Shown: positions 23,943 to 33,120, counted from the stretch's first letter. The stretch: 64,000 nt of DNA from Arthrobacter sp. N199823 (GCF_002929705.1 NZ_PJIN01000003.1:1-64000), one strand, 5' to 3'. Notes: generated by a model not told the origin, from the letters alone. Program-made: numbers and translations.

Positions 23943-24631
23943 GCACCACCTTGGCAACCCAGGCTGCAGCCTCCGCGCTGGCCAAGCTGCTGCCTTCCCC
24001 GTCACCGCTGTCAGCAACGGTGACGCCCACTGGGGCGGTGCCCGCCGGAGCAATGGGTGTGGCAGTGGACTATGTGGGCCGGCACTCGGCGGAGCTGGCG
24101 CTGGTGCTGTCCTCCAGGGCCGAGGATTCCTTGCGTCTGGCCGGAGGATCGGGGCCGTTCTCGCTGCCCGACGTCTTGCGCCCCGCGTTCGAGGCGGCAA
24201 CTGCTGACCTTGGTTCAGGAGTTTTGGGTGAGGTGACGGAGAGTGGTGCAGTCGTCCTCTTTGCAGATCCCGGTGCAACCGTTTTTCAGTTACTCGACGG
24301 CGGCGCCGACCAGGACCCGTATGCCTGGTTGGCCATCAAGATCCGCAACTCAGCCACAAACGGCGGCGGTGAGCTGAGCGCGGCAAACTTGGGACGCATC
24401 CACGACGTTGAAATGGCGTTGTCGGTGGTCATTGGCCGCACACGCATGAGCGTGGCCAATGTCCTGGGACTCGAGCCGGGCAATGTTGTGGACCTGGACC
24501 GCTCGGCTGGTTCCCCCGCCGACGTGCTGCTCAATGGCCGCCTTATTGCGCATGGAGAAGTAGTTGTTGTGGACCAGGACTATGCCGTGCGCATCACCAA
24601 GATCCTTGACACAGCAGAGACGGTTGGCTAG
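23939..24631 (+). CDS. fliN: Flagellar switch protein FliN (FliY-like architecture)
   Basis: 230 aa, longer than enteric FliN (137). The C-terminal SpoA domain (about residues 150-228) contains IHDVEMALSVVIGRTRMSVANVLGLEPGNVVDLDRSAGSPADVLLNGRLIAHGEVVVVDQDYAVRI in separable family blocks. The N-terminal 140 residues resemble a degenerate FliM/FliY middle domain. No CheY-binding peptide or CheC-type phosphatase motif is seen. It overlaps fliM by 4 nt and fliO follows directly. Confidence 0.87.
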   Translation: MSTTLATQAAASALAKLLPSPSPLSATVTPTGAVPAGAMGVAVDYVGRHSAELALVLSSRAEDSLRLAGGSGPFSLPDVLRPAFEAATADLGSGVLGEVTESGAVVLFADPGATVFQLLDGGADQDPYAWLAIKIRNSATNGGGELSAANLGRIHDVEMALSVVIGRTRMSVANVLGLEPGNVVDLDRSAGSPADVLLNGRLIAHGEVVVVDQDYAVRITKILDTAETVG

Positions 24632-25099
24632 GTGGACGCGTTCCTCCTGGTACTGCGGGTGGGACTTGCCCTCACAGTAGTCATGGTGCTCCTGTGGATG
24701 GCGCAAAAGCGTTTCTCCCGTGGCGGGAGTACAGGCGGGCAGGCGCCGGTTGAGGTGGTTGGCCGGCGCAATGTGGGCCAGAAAGCGTCGGTGGTTGTGA
24801 TTGAATGTGCCGGCCAGCGCTTTCTGCTCGGTGTCACCGAACACTCCATCAACGTCCTGCACACCTCCGATGCGCCCATTGCGGTGCCCGAACTGGACAT
24901 TGCTGAATTGGGGATTGTGAGCGACCCCGTCTTTGAGGAGGTACTCAAGGCCGCCGGTGAACCCGCCCTGCGCCGCGACCATGCCGCACGCCGGCTCCGC
25001 CAACCGGCTCCAGGTGCTGGCGCCCTGCACGGGACAATCTTTGCCCGCAGCACCTGGACACAGGCGGGCGCCGCAGTAAGAAAAGGCTTGAATCGGTGA
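24632..25099 (+). CDS. fliO: Flagellar export protein FliO
   Basis: 155 aa, GTG start next to the fliN stop. It has one N-terminal membrane helix (LLVLRVGLALTVVMVLLWMAQKRF) and the FliO motif EVVGRRNVGQKASVVVIECAGQRFLLGVTEHSINVL. FliO helps assemble the FliP core of the export gate. The C-terminal Ala/Arg-rich tail is unconserved. Confidence 0.85.
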   Translation: MDAFLLVLRVGLALTVVMVLLWMAQKRFSRGGSTGGQAPVEVVGRRNVGQKASVVVIECAGQRFLLGVTEHSINVLHTSDAPIAVPELDIAELGIVSDPVFEEVLKAAGEPALRRDHAARRLRQPAPGAGALHGTIFARSTWTQAGAAVRKGLNR

Positions 25100-25953
25100 G
25101 CCGAGCCTTCGTGCACCCGCGCAGCTGGGTGCAGGCCGTCGTCGTCGGGGTCCTGCTGCTGACCGTACTGTACCTGCTCGCCATGCTCAACGCTGCGCCT
25201 GCGCACGCCATCGGGGTCATGGCCCCCGCCGACCCGCTGGAACCAACACCGCCTACAGATCCGAGCACACCGGATACGGGTGGGGGCGTCAATCTAACCG
25301 TCAACGGTTTGGGCGGGACGCCGAGCTCCTCGATTGTCACCCTTCTGGCCGTCACCTTGCTGTCAGTGGCTCCGGCGCTACTGCTGATGATGACGTCCTT
25401 CACGAAAATCTTCGTGGTGCTGGCCATGACACGCAACGCGATAGGCCTGCCCACCATACCGCCGAACCAGGTGCTTGCAGGCTTGGCCCTCTTCCTGTCC
25501 CTTTTCATCATGTCTCCCACCCTCATCGACATTAACACCACCGCCGTTCAGCCATTTTTGAACGGCACGGTGGACGTCAACAAGGCCTTCGAGCTGGCCG
25601 GGACGCCGTTGCGCCAGTTCATGCTGCCGCACACGCGTGAGGCGGACATTGCCCTGATGACCCGTGCCGCGAACAGGGAAAACCCGGAATCGCCCGACGC
25701 CGTGCCCATGCTGACGCTGATCCCCGCCTTCATGATTTCGGAGCTGCGCGCAGCGTTCATCATCGGATTTGTCATCTTCATCCCCTTCCTGATCATTGAC
25801 CTGGTGGTTTCCTCGGCACTGATGTCGATGGGCATGATGATGCTCCCGCCCGTCATGATCTCGCTGCCGTTCAAAATCTTATTGTTCATCCTGGTGGACG
25901 GGTGGGGACTCATCATCACCGCCCTCATTCAAAGTTATTCAGGTGGCCCGTGA
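25096..25953 (+). CDS. fliP: Flagellar export gate protein FliP
   Basis: 285 aa, GTG start overlapping fliO by 4 nt. It has an N-terminal signal-like helix followed by a Pro/Thr-rich linker, then the FliP core: LLLMMTSFTKIFVVLAMTRNAIGLPTIPPNQVLAGLALFLS, PTLI and the late FMISELRAAFIIGFVIFIPFLIIDLVVSS signature. FliP5-FliQ4-FliR1 forms the membrane-embedded export channel. Confidence 0.96.
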   Translation: MSRAFVHPRSWVQAVVVGVLLLTVLYLLAMLNAAPAHAIGVMAPADPLEPTPPTDPSTPDTGGGVNLTVNGLGGTPSSSIVTLLAVTLLSVAPALLLMMTSFTKIFVVLAMTRNAIGLPTIPPNQVLAGLALFLSLFIMSPTLIDINTTAVQPFLNGTVDVNKAFELAGTPLRQFMLPHTREADIALMTRAANRENPESPDAVPMLTLIPAFMISELRAAFIIGFVIFIPFLIIDLVVSSALMSMGMMMLPPVMISLPFKILLFILVDGWGLIITALIQSYSGGP

Positions 25954-26222
25954 ATTCCGCAGAAGTCTTGAATATTGCCGTCCAGGCCCTGTGGGTGGCT
26001 GCAAAATTGTGTGCCCCGATCCTGATTACGGCACTCGTGGTGGGCTTTGCCGTGTCCCTGATGCAATCCATCACCCAGATTCAGGAAGCAACCCTGTCGT
26101 TTGTGCCCAAAGCCGTGGCCGTGGTGATAGCCCTTGTTATTTGCGGGCATTGGATGATCACCGAAATTGTGACGTTCACGCACCAGCTCTTTGACAAGAT
26201 CCCCGCATTGTTGGCCGGGTAG
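25950..26222 (+). CDS. fliQ: Flagellar export gate protein FliQ
   Basis: 90 aa from a GTG at 25950 (MNSAEVLNIAVQALWVAAKL) that overlaps the fliP stop by 4 nt; the longer frame begins inside fliP. Two membrane helices are evident, with SLMQSITQIQEATLSFVPKAVAV, the FliQ signature. Length is standard. Confidence 0.94.
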   Translation: MNSAEVLNIAVQALWVAAKLCAPILITALVVGFAVSLMQSITQIQEATLSFVPKAVAVVIALVICGHWMITEIVTFTHQLFDKIPALLAG

Positions 26223-26234
26223 GGCGCAAAAGCC

Positions 26235-27005
26235 ATGAACATCCCCTTGGACCTTGGATGGCTGGAGGCAGCCCTGTTGGCGGTGGTGCGGGTCACCGCC
26301 TTCATTGTCATTGCGCCACCCTTTTCCTATAACGCCATCCCGCTGCGCATAAAGGGCATGCTGGCCCTGGGTTTGGGCCTTGCCATGACCAGTCGCGTCA
26401 CTATTGACCGCGAGGTGAGTGAGACGGGGCCGTTCATTGGCTCCGTCATGCTGGAAGTCGTGACTGGTGCTGCCCTGGGTTTCCTGGTCTACCTGGTGTT
26501 TGCTGCCGTCCAGTCAGCGGGCGCGCTCATTGATTTGTTTGGCGGCTTTTCCATGGCCCAGGCGTTCGACCCGCAGTCCATGGTCAACGGCGCCCAGTTC
26601 ACCCGGCTCTTCCAGATGACAACCCTTGCCCTGCTCTTTGCCTCCGACGGATATCAGCTCATCATTGGCGGGCTGGCCAGATCCTTTGATGCCATCCCTC
26701 TGGGCGGCGGCCTTGACCTGACCAATCCGGTGGAGGCAATGGCGGGCGCCGTGACCCAAATGTTTGTGGCGGCCGTGCAAATAGCCGGACCCTTGCTGGT
26801 CATCTTGTTCCTTGCCGACGCCGGACTGGGACTCCTGACGCGCGTGGCCCCGGCCCTGAACGCATTCGCACTGGGCTTCCCCCTGAAGATCATGCTGACA
26901 CTGTCGCTGGGCGGGATGCTCCTACTTGCGTTGGGACCTGTTGTGGCGTCCCTGGTGACCTCAGCCATGACCGCGTTGACGGGGGTGATCAGCCGTGGCG
27001 GATGA
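26235..27005 (+). CDS. fliR: Flagellar export gate protein FliR
   Basis: 256 aa, hydrophobic, with about six membrane helices. Family features include FIVIAPPFSYNAIPLRIKGMLALGLGLAMTSRV and DLFGGFSMAQAFDPQSMVNGAQFTRLFQM. FliR completes the export gate with FliP and FliQ. It overlaps flhB by 11 nt. Confidence 0.95.
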   Translation: MNIPLDLGWLEAALLAVVRVTAFIVIAPPFSYNAIPLRIKGMLALGLGLAMTSRVTIDREVSETGPFIGSVMLEVVTGAALGFLVYLVFAAVQSAGALIDLFGGFSMAQAFDPQSMVNGAQFTRLFQMTTLALLFASDGYQLIIGGLARSFDAIPLGGGLDLTNPVEAMAGAVTQMFVAAVQIAGPLLVILFLADAGLGLLTRVAPALNAFALGFPLKIMLTLSLGGMLLLALGPVVASLVTSAMTALTGVISRGG

Positions 27006-28110
27006 GCCCAGCGGGGAAAGAACCGAACAAGCCACCGACAAACGCATGCGCGAGGTGCGCCAGAAAGGGCAACTCTCCCGTTCCCAGGACCTCACGGCCT
27101 GGGTGGGGGTCGGGGCAGCCGTCATCATGATCCCCAACGTCATTACGCGAGCCACAGACGCCCTGGCAGACCAGATGTTCACTGTGACAGCAGTCGCAGC
27201 CAATCCCGAGGTGCCCGCTGCGCTCCAGGCCATGGAAAACGGGCTTTCCTCCCTCGCAGGCATTCTGGGGCTCTTGTTCGTTGCGGTCGTGGTGGCCGTA
27301 CTGGCGGCAGCCGTGCTGCAGGGCGGCGTGCGCTTTAAGCAGTTCAAACCCAAATACGAACAATTCAACCTGCTCAAGGGCCTCAAAACAGTTGTGGGCA
27401 CCCAGGCTCTCTGGAATGGTGCCAAGTCACTGTTGAAGACAGCCGTGGTGGGTCTGGTTTTGTACATTGTTGTCCAAGGTTTGAGCACCACCTTGTTGGG
27501 GGCCGGTGCACTGCCGATCTCCGAAATGCTGGCCACGGCCGGGCAGGGGCTGGTGCAACTGATTCAGTACGCCGTGGCTGCCGGGATGATATTGGCCGTG
27601 GCTGACGTCTTTGTGGTCTCCAAACGCAACCGGAAAAAGACCCGGATGACCAAAAAAGAGGTCAAGGATGAGCACAAAAGCACCGACGGCGACCCGCTCG
27701 TGAAATCGGCCAGACGCCAACGTCAACTGTCGATGGCACGCAGCCGGATGATGAGCGCCGTGGCAACAGCCGACGTCGTACTCGTCAACCCAACCCACGT
27801 GGCAGTGGCGCTGCGCTACAAACCCGGAAAATCGGCGCCCCGCGTGGTGGCGAAGGGGGCGGACAGGGTGGCCCAGCGCATCCGTGCCGAGGCCGAGGCG
27901 AAAAAGGTGCCCATGGTCAGGGACATCCCACTGGCCAGGGCCCTGCATGGTTCCTGTGAATTGGGAGCCGAGATTCCCGTGGAGCTGTACAACCAGGTTG
28001 CCGCAGTCCTTGCCTTTGTTATGGCGCTGAAGAAACGCGGCAGTGCTTCCGGGACACACCAAATCCTGCCTACCGGGTCGAGCATCCCGGCCGGCCTGGC
28101 CCCCGCCTGA
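26995..28110 (+). CDS. flhB: Export specificity switch protein FlhB
   Basis: 371 aa, GTG start. The N-terminus DEPSGERTEQATDKRMREVRQKGQLSRSQDL is typical. Four membrane helices precede the cytoplasmic domain, in which the autocleavage motif NPTH occurs at N265 (VVLVNPTHVAVALRYKPG). Cleavage there, triggered with FliK, switches export from hook to filament proteins. Confidence 0.96.
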   Translation: MADEPSGERTEQATDKRMREVRQKGQLSRSQDLTAWVGVGAAVIMIPNVITRATDALADQMFTVTAVAANPEVPAALQAMENGLSSLAGILGLLFVAVVVAVLAAAVLQGGVRFKQFKPKYEQFNLLKGLKTVVGTQALWNGAKSLLKTAVVGLVLYIVVQGLSTTLLGAGALPISEMLATAGQGLVQLIQYAVAAGMILAVADVFVVSKRNRKKTRMTKKEVKDEHKSTDGDPLVKSARRQRQLSMARSRMMSAVATADVVLVNPTHVAVALRYKPGKSAPRVVAKGADRVAQRIRAEAEAKKVPMVRDIPLARALHGSCELGAEIPVELYNQVAAVLAFVMALKKRGSASGTHQILPTGSSIPAGLAPA

Positions 28111-28160
28111 ACCATCACGCACCATCAACTGCTTTACCCCGTCAAGTTAAGGAATTCGCC

Positions 28161-30206
28161 GTGAACCGCAATGTGTCCGCACTGGCCATCCCCATGGGTG
28201 TGGTCGGCATTGTGCTGCTCCTTGTAGTGCCCATCCCAACCCTGTTGCTGGACATCTTGATCATCATCAACATCGTGTTTGCGCTGCTGGTGCTCATGAA
28301 CACCATGTTTGTGAAGAAGCCGCTGGACTTCTCCGTGTTCCCGTCACTGCTGCTGGTTGCCACGTTGTTCCGGCTGGGATTGAATGTGGCCTCCACCCGT
28401 CTTGTCTTGGGCCAGGCGCATGCCGGACAAGTCATCCAAGCCTTCGGTGAGGTGACTGTCGGGGGAAACCTGATCATTGGTGCCGTGATCTTCCTGATCC
28501 TTGTTGTCATTCAATTCGTTGTGGTCACCAAGGGAGCCGAGCGGGTTGCCGAGGTTGGGGCCCGCTTCACCCTTGACGCCATGCCAGGCAAGCAGATGGC
28601 CATTGACGCCGACCTGAACTCGGGCCTGATCACCGATGCCGAAGCCAAGGAACGCCGCGTGGAGGTGTCCGCCGAGGCCGACTTCTACGGCGCCATGGAC
28701 GGTGCCTCCAAGTTCGTCAAGGGCGACGCCATTGTGGGCATCATCATTATCATCATCAACCTCATTGGTGGCATCGCCATCGGCATGCTTCAGCGCGGCA
28801 TGGACCTGGCCGACGCCGTGCACACCTACTCCCTGCTCTCCATTGGAGACGGCCTGGTGACGCAGATCCCGGCACTGTTGATGGCCGTGGCCACAGGTAT
28901 GATTGTCACCCGTTCCAACGCCTCCAGCGACATGGGTACGACGGCGGCCCTGCAGTTGACCCAGTCACGCCCGGCTCTGATGGTGGCCGGGATCGCGGCG
29001 ATCATTATGGCGGTCATTCCAGGCATGCCTGTGCTGTTGTTCCTGAGTGTTGGTGCCCTGCTGTTGTTTATGGGGCAACGGGTCAAGGCTGCCGAAACCG
29101 CTGCGGTCAAGACGGCAGCCCTGGAGGCAATGCCATCAGCCCCACGGGCCGAAACCACCGAGGATATCATTGAACAAATGCGTGTCCAGCCCCTGGAAAT
29201 TCAGCTTGCCACCGACTTGGTGGACCTGGTCAACGGCTCCGCCGATGACCTGCTGGCACGCATTCGTGCACTGCGGCACAAGGTGGCCATGGAGCTTGGC
29301 ATAGTGGTTCCGCCGGTGCGCACCCGTGATCACGTTGAGCTGCCGCTGTCCAGTTATGTCATCCGCATCGCCGGAGTGGAGGCGGGGCGTGGCACGGCGC
29401 CTGCCGGACGTGTCCTGGCATTGGGGGACAACCTGTCGTCACTGCCGGGCACACCCACTGTGGAGCCCGTCTTTGGGTTGGCCGGAAAATGGGTGCCGGC
29501 GGAGATGCGGCACAGCGCCGAAATCGCTGGAGCCACAGTGGTGGACAGGGTTTCGGTGCTGGTCACGCACCTCTCCTCGGTGGTCACAGCGAATGCCGCC
29601 AGGCTGCTCAGCCGCGAGGATGTCCGGGTGCTGACGGAGGGTGTCAAGGAGACCTCGCCATCCACTGTTGAGGAGCTGATCCCCGGGCTCATGTCCCTGG
29701 GTGAGGTGCAACGTGTGCTGCAGGGGCTGCTCGCGGAGCAGGTGCCGATCAACGACCTGCCCAGAATTTACGAGTCCTTGTCTCTGCAGGCAAAGAAGAG
29801 CGCCGACGCCGAGGGCCTCATCGAAGCGGGTAGGGCCGCCCTTGGCCCCGTGGTTGCAGACAAGTACCTGGAAAATGGCTCCCTGACAGTACTGATGATT
29901 GATCCTGCCCTGGAGCAATCGCTGCTGGAGGGGCTTCGCCCTTCCGAACTGGGCACCCAAATTGTGGTTGACCCAAGCCGCGTGGAGGGGTTCCTGACTT
30001 CCATCACGGAGTTGTTTGCGGACGCCGAAGCGGGCGGGCGCAGCCCCGTCCTGGTTTGTGCCCCTGCGTTGCGACCCGCCATCTGGCGGCTCGTGTCCGG
30101 ACGCGTCAAGGGACTGCCGGTGCTTTCCTATACGGAGGCGACAGCCGGGAACCCCATCATCGAAACAGTAGGAGTAGTGCGCAGTGCCCACTCAATTTCA
30201 GCTTAG
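28161..30206 (+). CDS. flhA: Flagellar export gate protein FlhA
   Basis: 681 aa, GTG start with TAAGGAA upstream. The first half has eight predicted membrane helices, with the FHIPEP-family signature ARFTLDAMPGKQMAIDADL at about residue 135. The cytoplasmic half docks substrates and chaperones and contains DLVDLVNGSADDLLARIRALR. FlhA uses proton motive force to drive export. Its last 23 nt overlap the following gene. Confidence 0.96.
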   Translation: MNRNVSALAIPMGVVGIVLLLVVPIPTLLLDILIIINIVFALLVLMNTMFVKKPLDFSVFPSLLLVATLFRLGLNVASTRLVLGQAHAGQVIQAFGEVTVGGNLIIGAVIFLILVVIQFVVVTKGAERVAEVGARFTLDAMPGKQMAIDADLNSGLITDAEAKERRVEVSAEADFYGAMDGASKFVKGDAIVGIIIIIINLIGGIAIGMLQRGMDLADAVHTYSLLSIGDGLVTQIPALLMAVATGMIVTRSNASSDMGTTAALQLTQSRPALMVAGIAAIIMAVIPGMPVLLFLSVGALLLFMGQRVKAAETAAVKTAALEAMPSAPRAETTEDIIEQMRVQPLEIQLATDLVDLVNGSADDLLARIRALRHKVAMELGIVVPPVRTRDHVELPLSSYVIRIAGVEAGRGTAPAGRVLALGDNLSSLPGTPTVEPVFGLAGKWVPAEMRHSAEIAGATVVDRVSVLVTHLSSVVTANAARLLSREDVRVLTEGVKETSPSTVEELIPGLMSLGEVQRVLQGLLAEQVPINDLPRIYESLSLQAKKSADAEGLIEAGRAALGPVVADKYLENGSLTVLMIDPALEQSLLEGLRPSELGTQIVVDPSRVEGFLTSITELFADAEAGGRSPVLVCAPALRPAIWRLVSGRVKGLPVLSYTEATAGNPIIETVGVVRSAHSISA

Positions 30207-31182
30207 GGGCCACAGCCTGGAGAGTTTGCGCTGGCAACTCTTTGAAAAATATGGGGCGGCGGCCCGCATCGTTCGTGCCGAAAGGATCCAGACGGGTGGG
30301 CTGTTCGGCATCGGCGCCACCACCTCCTTTGAAGTCATGGTTGAGGTTGACACAATGCCGGCGTTGGGCCGTGCCTTCGGTGAAACGGGCGTCCAGGTTC
30401 GCGCTGCCTCCGCCCGCCGATCTGCTGCCCCGAAGCGCGGCCTGGGCGATCTGTTGGCCCAAGCCGACAGGGCCGACGACGCCCGGCCGTCTGGATCCGT
30501 ACGGGCCATCGAAGCCCGGCCGTCCCGATCCGCCCGGGCCATCGACGCGAAGCCCGACTTTGATGCCATCCTGGAACAGATGGCCGGGGCAGGCTCCGGT
30601 GTTCCAGACTTCGGTGCGCGCGATGCTGGCGGGGCAGCGGCGGCCGGTCCCGGCACAGCCTCCCAGGATGAGGGCTCCGCCCAGGACGTGAGGGCAACTC
30701 CGCGGCCGTCAACCGTGCCCGGGGACCTGATAGTCCTGGCGGGGATTCGCGACCAACCGCTGATCACCGCGTGGAGCATGGCCGGCGACCTCCAGAACGG
30801 GGCCAAACTGCTCACCGCCGGGGACCACCGTTCCAACGATGTCAGCCACGTGTTCCTTGACAGTGTTGAGGTGACGAAGGCGCAGGCCCAGGCGGCCGGT
30901 GATGGGAAACCGCTGTTGATAGCATTTAGCTTTGGACAGCGTGGATCCTCAAACCTTTCCATGCTGGCCTCGCTGCGGCCCCAGCAGCTGTGGTTGGTGG
31001 TGGATGCGGCTCATAAACCCGAAGACACTCAATCCTGGGTTCGGCGGGCCTGCAGGTATTCAGTCCCCGACGCCCTGGCTGTTCTTGGCGCCACGGACAC
31101 CGCGACCCCTGAGAGCGTCAACGAGCTCAAACTGCCTGTTGGCTGGGTCGACGGGCGCCAGTCAACAACAAGTGAACTTTAG
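30184..31182 (+). CDS. FlhF-like protein without a P-loop
   Basis: 332 aa, in the place of flhF behind flhA. The N-terminus (FQLRGHSLESLRWQLFEKYGAAARIVRAERI) resembles the FlhF N-domain, then comes a low-complexity Ala/Arg/Asp linker with an internal repeat (RPSGSVRAIE / RPSRSARAID). From residue 180 a Rossmann-like series recalls the SRP-GTPase NG domain (PGDLIVLAGIRDQPLITAWSM, then PLLIAFSFGQRG, LWLVVDAAHKP, ALAVLGATDTATPESVNELKLPVGWVDG), but the G1 loop GxxGxGKT is absent and G4 TKLDE-like is replaced. It may be a pseudo-GTPase for flagellar placement. The homology is inferred from order and motif pattern. Confidence 0.6.
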   Translation: MPTQFQLRGHSLESLRWQLFEKYGAAARIVRAERIQTGGLFGIGATTSFEVMVEVDTMPALGRAFGETGVQVRAASARRSAAPKRGLGDLLAQADRADDARPSGSVRAIEARPSRSARAIDAKPDFDAILEQMAGAGSGVPDFGARDAGGAAAAGPGTASQDEGSAQDVRATPRPSTVPGDLIVLAGIRDQPLITAWSMAGDLQNGAKLLTAGDHRSNDVSHVFLDSVEVTKAQAQAAGDGKPLLIAFSFGQRGSSNLSMLASLRPQQLWLVVDAAHKPEDTQSWVRRACRYSVPDALAVLGATDTATPESVNELKLPVGWVDGRQSTTSEL

Positions 31183-31218
31183 AAACAACCCCATCTGCAC
31201 ATCCATGGAAGGAACCGC

Positions 31219-31473
31219 ATGCTGGTATTGACACGCAAGATCGGCGAAAAGATCGTCATTGGCGGAAACATAACTGTGACTATCCTCGACGGCGGGCGCG
31301 GCGAAGGAGTCCGCATTGGGATTGAAGCACCGCGAGACGTCAGCATTCACAGAAGCGAGGTTCTCGAGGCTGTCTCTGAAAGCAACGTGGAAGCCGTGGA
31401 AGGCTCAACAGGCCCTGCCGCTGAAAACTCCGAGCAACTGATCCTGGCAGCACTGGGCCTGACCGGTCCGTAG
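31219..31473 (+). CDS. csrA: Carbon storage / translational regulator CsrA
   Basis: 84 aa with GGAAGGA before the ATG. The core MLVLTRKIGEKIVIGGNITVTIL is followed by VRIGIEAPRDVSIHRSEV, which includes the RNA-binding residues around R44. The C-terminal extension of about 25 residues (after residue 58) is Glu/Ser-rich, as in FliW-regulated CsrA proteins. It is last in the fliM operon. Its likely target is the fliC leader and its antagonist is FliW. Confidence 0.95.
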   Translation: MLVLTRKIGEKIVIGGNITVTILDGGRGEGVRIGIEAPRDVSIHRSEVLEAVSESNVEAVEGSTGPAAENSEQLILAALGLTGP

Positions 31474-31504
31474 GCGGACGCCGGTGCCCGGGCCACGGGG
31501 TGTC

Positions 31505-33097
31505 TTACTTTTCCCATGGAGCCTTGATGGGAAAGTATTTTTCCAAAAAGTCCGTGACCAGTTCGCGGCGTTGGTCCGGCGCTGCGTCACCGGAACTGCC
31601 GTCATTGAGGCAGAGGAAATCGGCGCACCGCTCCGCCAAGATCTTCCCCAGTGACGCCAGTCCGGCTGTACTGGCGGTATCCACGTAGATGCCCAGGCCG
31701 TCCGCATGCATGACCGCCCGCCCCGTCAGCAGGGCGTAGTAGTGGTACAGGGAATTTGTGACTGAAATGTTTTCCGCTGCACGGAAGGTGCTGGCCGCGG
31801 TGGCGGCAAACTCCGCGGCAAACTCCTGCTCCAACTCTGCCAGAACCGAGTTGCGCAGTGGTGCTGCGCTGTGTTCCAGATGGTGGGTGGTGAAGGTGCC
31901 AAAGCGGTCCCACAGAAGGCGGCGATTAACCCGGGCGGAGTTCTCAAAGCCGCTCCGCTCTGCATCGCTTTCGCCGAGGCCTATGCGGTTGGGGGACAGC
32001 ATGAAGCGGGTAATTCCGCCTGCCGTGAAGAACATGTCCGGCGACAGGGGGCGGCCAAAGAACATGTCGTCATTGGAATATAGGAAATGTTCACTCAATC
32101 CCTCAATATGGTGCAGTTGGGACTCCACCGCCATGGAATTGTGCGTTGGCAGGACGGTTGGATCGACAAAGTGTTCATGGCTGCGAACCAGGGTTACGCT
32201 AGGGTGGGCGGCCAGCCACACCGGGGCGGGGGAGTCCGTGGCAATAAAGATGTGCCTGATCCATGGGGCAAACATATGCACCGAACGCAATGCGTATTTG
32301 AGCTCATCCACGTGGCGGAACCTTGATTCATGGTCATCGCCCTCACCCAGGACCGCCGTTGCCTCCAGGGCGCGGCGGGATTCAAGGTATGCGGGGGCGC
32401 TGCCGTCCACCCAAGAAAACACCATGTCTATCTCGAAGCGGACATCAAAAACGTGGTCAATAAACATGTTTTCAATGGTTGGCCAGCTGCGACCGTAAAG
32501 TTCCACGGTGCTGCGCCGGGCCTCGCGGGGGTCTAGGACGCGCCGGGTGATTGAGTTCTCCTGGGGCAGTTCAATCTGCGTGCCGGCGAATGACCACAGT
32601 TCAATCTGCACGCCCCACGCTGCGCCGTAGTACAAGCCGCCGCTGGGCTCGAGCCGGGGCCGGAAAAGCCTGAAAATTCGTGTTTCGCCGGAGCGTCCCA
32701 GGGCGCCATCGGCGAGGAGGATGGTGGATTTTTTGGTGTCAACGCTGCGGGCATAGAAAGGTTCCCTCGCGAAGGCTGTTGCCAAGGCGCGCTCCAATGT
32801 GGGCCGCAGCGAGGTGTCGATGGCAAGCACCGGCCGCTGATCGTTGCCCCGGACCAGTAGATACTCGATGCCGCATGCATCCAAAACCTCCCGCACGGCC
32901 AAGAGATCAGCCACCATAGCACCATGCGGTGTGAGCGCCGCACTGCTGTCGGCGCGGTTGATCAACGCCAGCCGTCCCCGGTGGCGCATCACGTCAGTGC
33001 GCGCGAGCATGGCGCTCAGGCCGGGCGATGGCGGCGCCGAGGCATTGGCGCTTGGGGTGCTGGGCACGGCAGGCTCCTTCGAAGGCAAGGCGGGCAA
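31505..33097 (-). CDS. Stealth-family sugar-phosphate transferase
   Basis: 530 aa. Stealth proteins transfer hexose-1-phosphate units to build capsular or wall phosphoglycans. Conserved regions appear in order: CR1 IDMVFSWVDGSAPAYLE (about residue 216), CR2 RHVDELKYALRSVHMFAPWIRHIFIATDS and EHFLYSNDDMFFGRPL, CR3 HHLEHSAAPLRNSVLAEL, and CR4 near FLCLNDG. The N-terminal 200 residues form an extra domain common in actinobacterial members. It converges with csrA. Any role in modifying flagella is speculative. Confidence 0.85.
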   Translation of the reverse strand: MPALPSKEPAVPSTPSANASAPPSPGLSAMLARTDVMRHRGRLALINRADSSAALTPHGAMVADLLAVREVLDACGIEYLLVRGNDQRPVLAIDTSLRPTLERALATAFAREPFYARSVDTKKSTILLADGALGRSGETRIFRLFRPRLEPSGGLYYGAAWGVQIELWSFAGTQIELPQENSITRRVLDPREARRSTVELYGRSWPTIENMFIDHVFDVRFEIDMVFSWVDGSAPAYLESRRALEATAVLGEGDDHESRFRHVDELKYALRSVHMFAPWIRHIFIATDSPAPVWLAAHPSVTLVRSHEHFVDPTVLPTHNSMAVESQLHHIEGLSEHFLYSNDDMFFGRPLSPDMFFTAGGITRFMLSPNRIGLGESDAERSGFENSARVNRRLLWDRFGTFTTHHLEHSAAPLRNSVLAELEQEFAAEFAATAASTFRAAENISVTNSLYHYYALLTGRAVMHADGLGIYVDTASTAGLASLGKILAERCADFLCLNDGSSGDAAPDQRRELVTDFLEKYFPIKAPWEK

Positions 33098-33120
33098 GCC
33101 ACGCCAGCCCTGCAGTGAGC

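Noticed and set aside
31505-33097. Calling the Stealth protein a flagellin glycosyltransferase
   Set aside because: Only adjacency supports it; the conserved regions identify a sugar-phosphate transferase of capsule type and the gene is convergent with, not part of, the flagellar operon.
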